This document shows, in pieces, positions 35,950 to 45,523 of a stretch of 64,000 bases of DNA (the stretch's first letter is position 1; each line of letters begins with the position of its first letter). The stretch comes from Euryarchaeota archaeon UBA557. Its GTDB lineage: Archaea > Thermoplasmatota > Poseidoniia > Poseidoniales > Thalassarchaeaceae. The stretch lies in the NCBI GenBank assembly GCA_002503285.1, contig DARI01000001.1, forward strand, positions 1-64,000, in the 5' to 3' direction. The translations under genes were made by a program, and so were the position numbers. The notes beneath the pieces are model-generated. The model searched no databases, was not told the DNA's origin, and saw only the letters and a list, made by a program, of their open reading frames with translations.

Positions 35950-36390
35950 TTGGGTCGTGGATTATTCTCTGGTTCTAAAATGGCAAGCGACCGTAAAAAA
36001 TATAGGTGGAAAGAACGTAAATTCCGCAACCGTCAATTAAAAAGAATAGCAGGTGGATCTCTAAGACACGACCCTTTGGGCGGTAGTACTCAAGCAAAAG
36101 GGATAGTAATTGAAAAAGTTGGTTTTGAAGCCAAACAGCCAAATTCAGCAATTAGAAAAGCAGTAAAAATTAGCCTAATTAGGACGGGAAATAAATTAAC
36201 AGCATTTGCACCAGGCGATGGGGCAATATCCTTCATAGATGAACACGATGAAGTTCTTGTCGAAGGAATCGGTGGAAGCAAGGGTAGGTCATATGGAGAT
36301 TTGCCTGGAGTAAGATTCAAAGTTATCAAAGTTAATGGCGTTTCACTAGATGAAATGGTTAGAGGCCGAAAAGAGAAACCAATAAGGTGA
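35950..36390 (+). CDS. rps12: Small-subunit ribosomal protein uS12
   Basis: This 146-residue protein is at the decoding centre, with [13 protein letters not shown] and [10 protein letters not shown] as hallmarks. The start is TTG at 35950. An in-frame TAG lies immediately upstream, and the residues encoded from the TTG ([10 protein letters not shown]) match the archaeal uS12 N-terminus, so the ATG at 35980 would truncate a conserved segment. uS7 and EF-2 follow. Confidence 0.96.
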   Translation: MGRGLFSGSKMASDRKKYRWKERKFRNRQLKRIAGGSLRHDPLGGSTQAKGIVIEKVGFEAKQPNSAIRKAVKISLIRTGNKLTAFAPGDGAISFIDEHDEVLVEGIGGSKGRSYGDLPGVRFKVIKVNGVSLDEMVRGRKEKPIR

Positions 36391-36398
36391 GTATCCAT

Positions 36399-37025
36399 AT
36401 GTCAGAAGTAGAGGAAGTAGAGCAAGAAGAACAAGAGTCTACTAAAGACCCTATAGCCGGTATCGGTACTATGGTTTTTGGAAAATGGGATGCTACTGAG
36501 GTAACGTGCGATGATCCCGGATTAGCCCCTTACATCAATTTAGCAACTATTGGAACTCCTCACTCTGGTGGACGTCATGCAAATGAATACTTTGGAAAGG
36601 CAAATCTATCTGTAATTGAAAGATTTATTAATAATTTAATGCGATCAGGAAAATTCTCTGGTAAAAAGCAACATTGTGCAAAAGCATTCGAAGAAGCACT
36701 CGATACCATAAATGAAAGAACAGGAGAAAATCCACTTCAAAAATTTATTGATGCAATAAAAGAAGCCGCTCCCTGTGAAGAAATAACAAGAATTAAAATG
36801 GGTGCAGTTAGTCAACCAAAAGCCGTAGACTCTTCTCCAAGCAGGAGAATTGATATCGCATTAAGAAATTTATCTGTAGGTTGTTCATCTGCAACTGCAA
36901 AAAGTAAAAAATCATTAACTGAAGGAATTATTTCAGAATTAAATAAAGCTGCACAAGCAGATGTTAGTTCTTATTCCGTTGGTAAGAGAGATGAATTAGA
37001 GCGCATAGCATCTTCTGCAAGATGA
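36399..37025 (+). CDS. rps7: Small-subunit ribosomal protein uS7
   Basis: This 16S rRNA head-assembly protein has about 208 residues, with the GKKQHCAKAFEEAL and RRIDIALRNLSVG segments of archaeal uS7. It has an acidic N-terminal extension (residues 1-18). The ATG at 36399 is chosen; a GTG at 36387 overlaps the uS12 stop. Confidence 0.95.
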   Translation: MSEVEEVEQEEQESTKDPIAGIGTMVFGKWDATEVTCDDPGLAPYINLATIGTPHSGGRHANEYFGKANLSVIERFINNLMRSGKFSGKKQHCAKAFEEALDTINERTGENPLQKFIDAIKEAAPCEEITRIKMGAVSQPKAVDSSPSRRIDIALRNLSVGCSSATAKSKKSLTEGIISELNKAAQADVSSYSVGKRDELERIASSAR

Positions 37026-37066
37026 TACAATATATTATTCAAACCATGGCCCTATCGCCTACGTTT

Positions 37067-37083
37067 GATTGACATGTTCAATC
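37067..37083. promoter_or_regulatory. Inverted repeat upstream of EF-2
   Basis: GATTGA and TCAATC flank a five-base spacer, 47 bases before the EF-2 ATG. The gap between uS7 and EF-2 is 105 bases, unusually long for this operon, so a separate promoter or regulatory site is plausible. No regulator is known. Confidence 0.3.
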
Positions 37084-37130
37084 GTCTTTATCAACCATAG
37101 TTAGGTGGCCGAGTCAATTGAGGTCATTAT

Positions 37131-39338
37131 ATGGGTCGTAAGGAAGATAATATTGAACGTGCAGTAGAAGTAATGCGCGTAAGAGATAAAATAAGAAATC
37201 TAGCTATAGCAGCACATATTGATCACGGTAAAACCACACTTTCAGATAACCTGATAGCCGGTGCTGGAATGATGTCTGAGGATTTAGCTGGTAAATCTAG
37301 GGTACTAGATTTTGATGACCAAGAAAGTGCTAGAGGAATCACTATTAACGCAGCAAGCGCTTCGATGGTTCACGATGTAGAAGGTACAGATTACTTAATC
37401 AATTTAATTGATACTCCAGGGCACGTAGACTTTGGTGGTGACGTTACACGAGCTATGAGGGCTGTAGATGGTTGTATTATTTTGGCTTGCGCTGTAGAAG
37501 GAACAATGCCGCAAACCGAGACCGTAGTCAGGCAAGCACTCAAAGAAAAAGTAAGGCCTGTATTATTTATTAACAAAGTAGATCGACTAATTAATGAATT
37601 ACAAATTGATGGTCCTGAAATGATGAAGAGATTTGAAAAGATAATAACTAAAGTTAACAAGTTAATTTATACCTTTGCTCCTGCAGAATTAAGGAAAGAA
37701 TGGCAAGTAGATGTTAAGAAAGGAACTGTAGCATTCGGATCAGCTTACTATAACTGGGGAATGTCTATACCATATATGGCTAAGAGTGGGATAAATTTCA
37801 CTCAAATTTTTGAATATTGTCATAATGATCAACAAAAAGAACTCGCTAAGAAAGCTCCTGTACACCGTGTTTTATTAGATATGGCAGTAGATAAACTTCC
37901 ATCTCCACTTGTTGCTCAAGAATATAGAATTCCTAATATTTGGCAAGGAGACCTTGAATCTGATTTTGCTAAATCAATGATAAAATGTGATCCAGACGGC
38001 CCTCTTTCACTTATGATTGTAAAAATTTGGATGGATCCTCATGCTGGAGAAGTTGCAGTAGGTAGGGTGTATTCTGGTTCCATAAAACATGGAGAGTCTG
38101 TTTGGGCATTGGGCGGTGCAAAAGCTGAACGTGTACAACAAGTGAGTATGATGGTAGGTGGAGATAGAATAGCCGTAGCCGAAGTTTCAGCTGGTAATAT
38201 TGCTGCACTAACAGGAATAAAAAGCGCTGCTGCAGGAGTGACTATTACAAGAAACAAAGATGATACTGGTTTCGAGCCTATTAGGCATTACTCAGAACCA
38301 GTAGTTACTGTAGCTGTTGAACCAAAGTCAATGAAAGATCTACCAAAATTCGTAGATGCATTAAGAAGTTTAGCAAAATCAGATGCTTCTCTACAAGTTT
38401 CAACAAATGCTGAGACAGGGGAAGCCCTCCTTGCCGGCATGGGTGAATTGCATCTGGAAATTACTACTTACAGAATTGAAGAAGAACAAGGAATCAAAGT
38501 TAAAGTTAGTGAACCTATAGTGGTATACCGTGAATCAATAGAAGGAGATAACAAAGGAAGGCCATTTGAAGGTAAATCTCCTAATAGGCATAATAGATTT
38601 TATATTGAAGTAGAGCCTATGCCAGATGATATAATTAAAGAATTAAGGGATGGTACATTCGGAGATGGTCCTGTGAGGACCAAAGATGCTAAATCTACAG
38701 GAAATAAATTTGGTGAGTTCGGAATGGATAAAGACCTAATGAGAAAAATATATGCAATAAATGGAACTAATGTGTTGATTAACGATACAAAGGGAATTCA
38801 AAATCTTCATGAAACTAGAGAATTAATAATTGAAGGATTTAACGACGTTTGTAAAAAGGGACCAGTCGCGGAAGAGCCATTAATGGGAGTAATGGTGCGT
38901 TTAGTGGATGCTAAACTCCACGAGGATGCTATCCACAGAGGTCCGGCACAAACTATACCTGCTGTTAGAAACTCCATGAAAGGGGCATTAATCCGTGCAA
39001 GGTCAGTTATTTTTGAGCCAATGCAAAATATTAGAATTGATGCGCCAAATGATGTAATTGGTGGAGTGACTGGTGAATTAAATAAACGCAGAGGTATAAT
39101 TGAAGATATGCCGGTTGATGGTGGCACGGCTAGCGTAATTGGTAAAATGCCTGTTGCAGAATCCTTTGGTTTCTCAAACAGCGTTCGAGCAGCCAGTCAA
39201 GGTAGAGCGGTTTGGAATACTGAAAATGCAGGATATGTCCATTTACCTCGTGAGTTATTCAATAAAGTAGTCGCAGAAATTCGTGATAGGAAAGGATTAA
39301 AATCAGAATTACCCGGTGAAGCGCAATACATGGATTAA
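37131..39338 (+). CDS. aef2: Elongation factor 2
   Basis: This 735-residue translocase GTPase has G1 AHIDHGKTT, switch I GITINAA, G3 DTPGH and G4 NKVDR. Domain IV contains the motif HEDAIHRGPAQ, in which His602 is the diphthamide target. Dph6, the final diphthamide enzyme, is encoded at 26930. EF-2 moves tRNA and mRNA through the ribosome. It lies in the usual uS12-uS7-EF-2 order. Confidence 0.97.
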   Translation: MGRKEDNIERAVEVMRVRDKIRNLAIAAHIDHGKTTLSDNLIAGAGMMSEDLAGKSRVLDFDDQESARGITINAASASMVHDVEGTDYLINLIDTPGHVDFGGDVTRAMRAVDGCIILACAVEGTMPQTETVVRQALKEKVRPVLFINKVDRLINELQIDGPEMMKRFEKIITKVNKLIYTFAPAELRKEWQVDVKKGTVAFGSAYYNWGMSIPYMAKSGINFTQIFEYCHNDQQKELAKKAPVHRVLLDMAVDKLPSPLVAQEYRIPNIWQGDLESDFAKSMIKCDPDGPLSLMIVKIWMDPHAGEVAVGRVYSGSIKHGESVWALGGAKAERVQQVSMMVGGDRIAVAEVSAGNIAALTGIKSAAAGVTITRNKDDTGFEPIRHYSEPVVTVAVEPKSMKDLPKFVDALRSLAKSDASLQVSTNAETGEALLAGMGELHLEITTYRIEEEQGIKVKVSEPIVVYRESIEGDNKGRPFEGKSPNRHNRFYIEVEPMPDDIIKELRDGTFGDGPVRTKDAKSTGNKFGEFGMDKDLMRKIYAINGTNVLINDTKGIQNLHETRELIIEGFNDVCKKGPVAEEPLMGVMVRLVDAKLHEDAIHRGPAQTIPAVRNSMKGALIRARSVIFEPMQNIRIDAPNDVIGGVTGELNKRRGIIEDMPVDGGTASVIGKMPVAESFGFSNSVRAASQGRAVWNTENAGYVHLPRELFNKVVAEIRDRKGLKSELPGEAQYMD

Positions 39339-39343
39339 TTAAA

Positions 39344-41032
39344 TTAATTAATTCTTGTTAATTGAAGATCGGTTAATTCTCTTAGTACATCGACTTGAGG
39401 ATTTTGGTCTAATTTATTTAAACACTCATGTGCAATTTCATGGTGATACATTGCTTTATTTCTAGCGTATTCAATTGAACCAGATTTTTGTAAGTCTTCT
39501 ACAGCTAATTTTAGTGATAAATCATCACATTTCAATTTACCAAATACTTTATTGAAATTAGGTAATTCCAATCCACTGTCTTTGGCATGAATAGCTATCA
39601 AAGTCATCTTACCTTGTACAATATCTGAACCAGCAGGTTTTCCAAGGGTTTTCGTATCTCCAGTTATATCTATTAAATCATCCATTAATTGAAAACATAA
39701 TCCTAGATTTAATCCCCATTTTGCCATATTTTTTACAATATCAGTACTAGCATCAGAAAGTATAGCACCTGTCCTAGCACATGTTTCGAACATTGCACTT
39801 GTTTTTCCAGCAATCATTGCAATATAATCATCTTCGGTTACTATTTCTCTATCCTCAAATTCTATATCTTCTTGTTGACCTTCAGCCACTCTTCTTACCA
39901 TTTCGCCAATTGCTGTAACTAAATATCGTAAATTTTTTCCTGATATGTCTTTAGATTCAGCTAATATTTCAAATCCAACTGCTAACATCGCATCTCCTGC
40001 ATTTATTGCCGTTGCATCATCATATGCGACGTGCACTGCATCTAATCCTCTTCTGATTGGATCTTGATCAATTATATCATCATGGATTAATGTAAAGTTA
40101 TGAATTATTTCAATAGATGCCCCAAGAGTATAATGTCCCTTGTTTGCATTCCCTACTGCTTCACCTACTAATCTAGGCAATATGGCTCTATATCTTTTAC
40201 CTCCACCTGAAAATAAGTGAGTCATAGCCCCATGTAGTCTAACTTGTTCCATTTTACTTAGACTTTCCATTATTTCATCTTCTACCTTATTTTTATGTAC
40301 CATTAATGCTTCTTGAAGGGAATTATTAGGAACATTGTTTGAACTAATTACCAACTCTCCACAATCAATTATTTCATTTGATTTTGAGCCTAGAATCATC
40401 GGAATGTTAGGATAATTTGGCTTCAAATAATGCTCCCAAATCATCCTAAACCATGGGGCAATAACTTCATTTTCCCATTTACCTGTTCCAAGCATCATTT
40501 CATTAATTTCTGACTCATCTAGCCAAAGAACCTTTTCAATCTCATTCCTATTAAGATCAACATCGGTATTTGCCTGTACTACCAGAACATGATCAATTTC
40601 TCTTTCTATCCATTCATCGTCCCATCTACAAGAGTACTCAAATTTACCTACTAAATTAAAATTCCATTGTTTAGTAACTTTACTAGGTATCCCTAACTCA
40701 TGCTCCAATTTCCTTATTGCAGCGTTTATTACTCCCTGTAAATCTTGAGTGTTTTCGCTGATCATATCCAATGGGTGGCTACAACATGTATTCGCCCATA
40801 CGCTTGGAAATGTAATTTTATCATTAGATCTTTGTTGTACAATCATTTTACCAGATTCATCAAATAGTACTACACTGAAAGCCCTATGTCTATCACCTAT
40901 TCCATAATGGCAATCTAATTTACTTTTAGTTCCAATAACTTCATCCATTTTGTTTACCAATAGGCACATCTCATTCATCATTTCTTCTTGAGTAGAATCA
41001 TGATTTCCAAGTACATTGTTGTTGTCGGCCAT
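39344..41032 (-). CDS. Fused type 1 isopentenyl-diphosphate isomerase and GGPP synthase
   Basis: This protein of about 562 residues joins two enzymes. Residues 1-210 are a Nudix-type IPP isomerase with the catalytic Cys84 in NTCCSHP and the DEWIEREID acidic segment. After a linker, residues 235-562 are a trans-prenyltransferase with the first Asp-rich motif DDIID at 318-322 and the second DDLID at 451-455. Together they would isomerise IPP to DMAPP and extend it to geranylgeranyl diphosphate for archaeal lipids. It is preceded by isopentenyl phosphate kinase in the same operon. ATG starts exist at 41077 and 41032. Confidence 0.9.
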   Translation of the reverse strand: MADNNNVLGNHDSTQEEMMNEMCLLVNKMDEVIGTKSKLDCHYGIGDRHRAFSVVLFDESGKMIVQQRSNDKITFPSVWANTCCSHPLDMISENTQDLQGVINAAIRKLEHELGIPSKVTKQWNFNLVGKFEYSCRWDDEWIEREIDHVLVVQANTDVDLNRNEIEKVLWLDESEINEMMLGTGKWENEVIAPWFRMIWEHYLKPNYPNIPMILGSKSNEIIDCGELVISSNNVPNNSLQEALMVHKNKVEDEIMESLSKMEQVRLHGAMTHLFSGGGKRYRAILPRLVGEAVGNANKGHYTLGASIEIIHNFTLIHDDIIDQDPIRRGLDAVHVAYDDATAINAGDAMLAVGFEILAESKDISGKNLRYLVTAIGEMVRRVAEGQQEDIEFEDREIVTEDDYIAMIAGKTSAMFETCARTGAILSDASTDIVKNMAKWGLNLGLCFQLMDDLIDITGDTKTLGKPAGSDIVQGKMTLIAIHAKDSGLELPNFNKVFGKLKCDDLSLKLAVEDLQKSGSIEYARNKAMYHHEIAHECLNKLDQNPQVDVLRELTDLQLTRIN

Positions 41033-41079
41033 ATTGCTCAAATGTCGCAGAGAGTGATTGCATATAATCAAATTCATTA

Positions 41080-41880
41080 TCACGCAATTATCTTTGTTCC
41101 AATTGTATCTCCATCATTTATCAATTCAATTATCCGATTTGGATTTCTTCCATCTAAAAACCATACTTCACTAACATGTTTTGATATTCTTGCAGCCCTG
41201 TCTAATTTCAAATCTATGCCTCCAGTAACATCTATATCGCTATTATGTTTAGTCTTTACAAATTTATTTTTTGACCATATTTCTAATATCTTAGCATCAG
41301 GATTTGTAGGGGGTTGGTCCATTACTCCCCCGACATCTCCTAATAAAAAAATAGTATATTTTACATCCGGAATTTCTACAGATAATCTATACATGAGATC
41401 ATCTCCAGATAAGATTCCAAATTCAAATTCGTCTTCCCTATCTACGACATCTCCAAAACATACTGGAATCACCCGATTAGATTCTTTTTCAAATATAGTG
41501 ATGTCTCCCTTGAAATTCATTCCTATGCCTTTAGCCCATTTTGATGGTGGATGAACTGCTACGCGTAGATTAAGATTTTCCAGAGATTCAATGACATGAC
41601 TATTTAATTCTAACATATCTTTTCTTATTTTCTTAACTGCATTTCTTTGAGCATGTTCATTATTTCTGTCGATTCCATCTGCAATATTCATTTCCTTTGC
41701 CAAAATATGCCCGTAGGAACCCGCCCCATGTACAATTACTAAATTATAACCTTCATTTTGTATTTTCAGTATCACTTTACATACTTTATCAATCGCACTC
41801 ATATTGATTGTTTTAGATTTGGACTTATCTGTAATCAAACTACCACCGAGTTTTATCACTACTCTCCCTTTACTATCCAC
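41080..41880 (-). CDS. ipk: Isopentenyl phosphate kinase
   Basis: This amino-acid-kinase-fold enzyme of about 266 residues has VIKLGGS at the N-terminus and HGAGSYGH, whose second His (His58 here) is characteristic of isopentenyl phosphate kinase. It phosphorylates isopentenyl phosphate to IPP in the archaeal mevalonate route. There is no good ATG start; GTG at 41880 or TTG at 41892 must be used. It is directly upstream of the IDI-GGPPS fusion gene. Confidence 0.92.
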   Translation of the reverse strand: MDSKGRVVIKLGGSLITDKSKSKTINMSAIDKVCKVILKIQNEGYNLVIVHGAGSYGHILAKEMNIADGIDRNNEHAQRNAVKKIRKDMLELNSHVIESLENLNLRVAVHPPSKWAKGIGMNFKGDITIFEKESNRVIPVCFGDVVDREDEFEFGILSGDDLMYRLSVEIPDVKYTIFLLGDVGGVMDQPPTNPDAKILEIWSKNKFVKTKHNSDIDVTGGIDLKLDRAARISKHVSEVWFLDGRNPNRIIELINDGDTIGTKIIA

Positions 41881-41969
41881 AGAGTTTACCAAGGGGTGTG
41901 TGTATTCAATATTTCCAATTTGAAATATTTATTGAACAACTTAATGTCCAATGGACCCGTGGGGACATT

Positions 41970-42293
41970 ATGGTGGAAACTAGCGATATTGTCAAATTTC
42001 AGAGATGGTTACAATCTCAGCTAGCAGATGCTAATAATATAGATGATAAAACAGAACGTGAAAATCGAATTCTTAGATTAGATTCTGCATTGTCTGAAAC
42101 AATTTACTTTAGAGAATTGCTTGAAAGTATTGGAGATGCTATAGAATCTCCATTCATGATTAGGGAAAATCCTGTACGGGAAAATGAAAAAGAAACTATC
42201 AAGGTTGAAAAGACAGATTCCAATTCTTGCGATAAGTGTAGTGGTCAAATAGATCAGGAACTAGGCTTTTGTTTATTATGTGGCGAATATTAA
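41970..42293 (+). CDS. Small zinc-ribbon protein, unknown
   Basis: This protein of about 107 residues has a helical N-terminal part (residues 1-60) and a C-terminal CDKC...CLLC pair that would bind one zinc. The ATG at 41970 is favoured over a frame from 41898 because the extension is hydrophobic and unlike the rest. The stop is one base from the end of the convergent kptA gene. No family is recognised. Confidence 0.6.
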   Translation: MVETSDIVKFQRWLQSQLADANNIDDKTERENRILRLDSALSETIYFRELLESIGDAIESPFMIRENPVRENEKETIKVEKTDSNSCDKCSGQIDQELGFCLLCGEY

Positions 42294-42294
42294 T

Positions 42295-42987
42295 TTATTC
42301 TTCTTCATCTACCCATTTTGCTCTTGCTAAAACATATTCTGGGTGTTCATTATCTATTACTGAAAGATATTGCCCTTCTACATTTTCAGTAAGGTAAACG
42401 GTTACTCCAGCATGCCAAATTATTTCTCCTGAGGCAACCATCCGAGCAGTGTCCACTTCTAGTATATCTGGTAATTTAAAATGTACTCTCCCAGCTTCAG
42501 CTGCAGATCTTATTGATGCTGAAAGGTGGACGTGAGATCTATTACCTGGAGAAAGTCCGATTTCTAATAAATTTGAAGTTTCTTCAGGATTAGATGGGAA
42601 AAACAGTGAATCAGGTATGTTTTCTGTAGGTAAGTCAAGCTCTATTTCTAGGGTATGGCCGTATGTAGCTCTAATCATTATGCCTCGAACTTCATATCTT
42701 CCTTTAGGATCAGTTTCTGAAACTGCGTTAAAGTGATGAGGCCTGAGCCAATGGTACCTCTTTTCATCAGATTTCTTAAATTGCCTGATTATGTCCTTGA
42801 CATCTACCCATCCGTTTATATCCATTTCTAATTCAAATTTTTCTGGAGCATGTCTCAAGATAAGGGCCAATTTTCTAGCCATGCTATTCCTTTCTCCGGT
42901 TCTCATGATGAATTTTCCTTCTGCATTGCATGCTGGACATAATTGATCATCTGCGTAATATCCATGGTTTTGACATTCTCTAATCAT
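42295..42987 (-). CDS. kptA: RNA 2'-phosphotransferase Tpt1/KptA
   Basis: This protein of about 230 residues has a short N-terminal zinc finger (CQNHGYY...CPAC), then the KptA catalytic domain: RKLALILRHAPE, RPHHFNAV, a TYGHTLEIE strand, and LSPGNRSHVHLSAS with NAD-binding residues. The enzyme transfers an internal 2'-phosphate to NAD, as in eukaryotic tRNA splicing. Its role in archaea, where splicing does not leave that phosphate, is debated. The ATG at 42987 fits the zinc finger; a GTG lies at 43002. Confidence 0.92.
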   Translation of the reverse strand: MIRECQNHGYYADDQLCPACNAEGKFIMRTGERNSMARKLALILRHAPEKFELEMDINGWVDVKDIIRQFKKSDEKRYHWLRPHHFNAVSETDPKGRYEVRGIMIRATYGHTLEIELDLPTENIPDSLFFPSNPEETSNLLEIGLSPGNRSHVHLSASIRSAAEAGRVHFKLPDILEVDTARMVASGEIIWHAGVTVYLTENVEGQYLSVIDNEHPEYVLARAKWVDEEE

Positions 42988-43093
42988 AATATTACATGCC
43001 ACAGGCTATCCTTTCAAATACTTCTCGGTATGGTAATTAGTTTCTATCTTAATATCGGGTAATTATTATTCATCTGTTGGTTATCGGAGGGGC

Positions 43094-44227
43094 ATGAAGG
43101 CGGTAATAGTGGACTGGATTAGGTCTCCATTTCACAGAGCACATAAAGGAGAATTGAAAGGAATAAGGCCAGATGAAATGTCAGGTCAATTGGCAAAAGG
43201 TATTCTAGAACGCAATAATATCTCACCAGACCTCATTGATGATTTATCATTGGGATGCGCGTACCCTGAAGGCGAACAAGGGTATAATTTAGGAAGATTA
43301 GTTTCCTTTCTGGGGGGAATGCCTGATACCGTACCAGGAAGTACGATTAATAGACTATGTGGATCTTCAATGGAATCAATATTGACTGCCGCTTCCAAAA
43401 TTGAAGTTGGCTGGGGAAATTGTTTCCTATGCGGTGGCGTAGAATCAATGAGTCGAATTCAAAGAAGAGGATTTAATTGGAGTCCAAGTCCAAAATTACA
43501 AAGGGATTTTCCCAATGCATATATCGGTATGGTGGAAACCGCTGAAAACGTAGCCGAAAAATGGCAAATAAGTAGAATAGATCAAGAAATATTTGCATTA
43601 TCTTCTCATAATAAAGCCAATATTGCATTGAATGCAGGTAACTTCTCAGATGAAATCTTTCCAATCAAACATGACGAAGGAATTATTTCATTAGATGGTT
43701 GTATAAGGGTAAAATCATCATTAGAATCTATGGCTAAATTATCTCCCGTTTTGGATAATGGTACATCGGTTACAGCTGCTACCTCCTCTCCTTTAACTGA
43801 TGGCGCTTCTTTTATGTTGGTATGTAGCGAAGAGTTTGCATTTATGAATGAACTAACTCCAATTGCTAGAGTTGTTTCTGGTGCTGTAATTGGATGTTCG
43901 CCTGATTTAATGGGGATAGGGCCAATTGATGCTATCAAACTTGTTCTAGAACGTGCAAATTGGAATGTTCAGGACGTAGATGTATTTGAATTAAATGAAG
44001 CTTTTTCTTCTCAAAGTCTTGCAGTCATAAGGGAATTAGGAATAGATATTTCTAAAGTTAATATCGACGGAGGTGCATTGGCAATAGGTCACCCTTTGGG
44101 TGCATCAGGAGTAAGAATAACTGGTAAAGCAGCATCAATAATGAAAAGAACTGGAAAAGATAGGGCTATTGCGTCAATGTGCATCGGCGGAGGCATGGGA
44201 ATTGCTATCGCTTTGGAAAAATATTAA
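43094..44227 (+). CDS. Thiolase (acetyl-CoA C-acyltransferase family)
   Basis: This 377-residue thiolase has the catalytic Cys89 in NRLCGSSMES, NEAF, His in GHPLGASG, and the second catalytic Cys in MCIGGGMG. It could condense acetyl-CoA for mevalonate synthesis or cleave 3-ketoacyl-CoA in fatty acid breakdown. The residues alone do not separate these roles. No HMG-CoA synthase or beta-oxidation genes are adjacent. Confidence 0.88.
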   Translation: MKAVIVDWIRSPFHRAHKGELKGIRPDEMSGQLAKGILERNNISPDLIDDLSLGCAYPEGEQGYNLGRLVSFLGGMPDTVPGSTINRLCGSSMESILTAASKIEVGWGNCFLCGGVESMSRIQRRGFNWSPSPKLQRDFPNAYIGMVETAENVAEKWQISRIDQEIFALSSHNKANIALNAGNFSDEIFPIKHDEGIISLDGCIRVKSSLESMAKLSPVLDNGTSVTAATSSPLTDGASFMLVCSEEFAFMNELTPIARVVSGAVIGCSPDLMGIGPIDAIKLVLERANWNVQDVDVFELNEAFSSQSLAVIRELGIDISKVNIDGGALAIGHPLGASGVRITGKAASIMKRTGKDRAIASMCIGGGMGIAIALEKY

Positions 44228-44282
44228 TATCATTATTATTTAACTGCGACTAACTCTTGAAGGGCTACGGCTTCGGATATAT

Positions 44283-45473
44283 ATGGTTAAAGACACAGGA
44301 GTTCTAATTAAAGGTACTTCGCTTAATAATTCTCATATATTATTCGCTATTTCTGGAGGAATAGCAGCTACAGAATCCATTAAAATTGCAAGGGAATTAC
44401 GGAGATTCCAAGCAAAAGTTACAATATTAATGTCGAAAGAAGCCGAAAAAATTATCACTCCTTTGGCAGTTTCGTGGGCCTCTGATTCTGATATCATAAC
44501 TGATTGGGATCCTAAGATGAAACAATTAGAAAATTATGATGCAATTCTTGTAGCGCCTGCTACTAGAAATACAATTTCAAAACACATTCATGGCATTATG
44601 GATTCTCCTATGATGATGGCACTATCCTCAGCAAGAGGCAGTAAAACTCCACTGTTATTTGTTCCATCAATGCATAAAGATTTATTCGATGATCCAGTCA
44701 CCTCAGATTTAATATCAAAGTTAATAGAAGAAGGTAGTGAGGTATTATTAGAAAAGGAATATGAAGGTAAAATAAAGCAACCCGATCCAGTTAAGATAGT
44801 TGCTAAATTATGTAATACGATTAATTCTAAATTACCCAATAGAAAAAAAATAGCTATAACCCTTGGAGCCAATAGGGCAGAAATTGATTCCATACGCTCA
44901 ATTATTAATACTTCATCAGGAAAAACTGGTTGGTTTTTATCGGAATACCTTTACAGGCATGGCCATGATATAACTTGTATCGTAGGGCATACAACTGCAA
45001 ATCCTAGTTTCGACCTTACCGACAATAAATACTGTCAATCACCGACTAAAATGTTGGAATCATGTATGTCCCTTGCATCTAGTGAAGATCCACCCCAAGC
45101 ATGGATACATGTAGCCGCAGTATTGGATTATTATCCAAATCCAGAAGTTGGTAAGAAATCTAGTGGGGCAGATGAATGGAATATTAAACTCATAACAGGG
45201 CCTAAACACATTCCTAAATTATCTCGGTTAGTTAATGGAACTATTCGAATAGGATTTAAATTAGAATCCAATGTTTCTAATGAAAAATTGATTGAAAATG
45301 CGTCAAAACTACTAAATAATTATAATTTAAATGCAGTAATTGGAAATATTAAGGAACACATCCAAGATGATAATTTACCCAGGGGAGTAATTGTTTTACC
45401 GGATGGAATTACTAAAATATTGAAAAATAATCTTGATATGTGTTCAAATATAGAATCAATTATCAGTAATTAA
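44283..45473 (+). CDS. coaBC: Bifunctional CoaBC (Dfp)
   Basis: This 396-residue protein has an N-terminal flavin decarboxylase domain (ISGGIAATE, APATRNTISKH; about residues 15-180) and a C-terminal phosphopantothenate-cysteine ligase domain (ITLGANRAEID, SSGKTGW, VAAVLDYYP). It makes 4'-phosphopantetheine for coenzyme A in two steps. Its family length is about 400, so it is complete. It is followed by proS after 50 bases. Confidence 0.9.
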   Translation: MVKDTGVLIKGTSLNNSHILFAISGGIAATESIKIARELRRFQAKVTILMSKEAEKIITPLAVSWASDSDIITDWDPKMKQLENYDAILVAPATRNTISKHIHGIMDSPMMMALSSARGSKTPLLFVPSMHKDLFDDPVTSDLISKLIEEGSEVLLEKEYEGKIKQPDPVKIVAKLCNTINSKLPNRKKIAITLGANRAEIDSIRSIINTSSGKTGWFLSEYLYRHGHDITCIVGHTTANPSFDLTDNKYCQSPTKMLESCMSLASSEDPPQAWIHVAAVLDYYPNPEVGKKSSGADEWNIKLITGPKHIPKLSRLVNGTIRIGFKLESNVSNEKLIENASKLLNNYNLNAVIGNIKEHIQDDNLPRGVIVLPDGITKILKNNLDMCSNIESIISN

Positions 45474-45523
45474 ATTAGAAATATTCCATTACATTGAAGT
45501 TTAAACCCCCATCGACAGATAAC

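Noticed and set aside
37026..37130. Possible tRNA or structured RNA between uS7 and EF-2
   Set aside because: I could not fold a cloverleaf. Only a short inverted repeat is supported.
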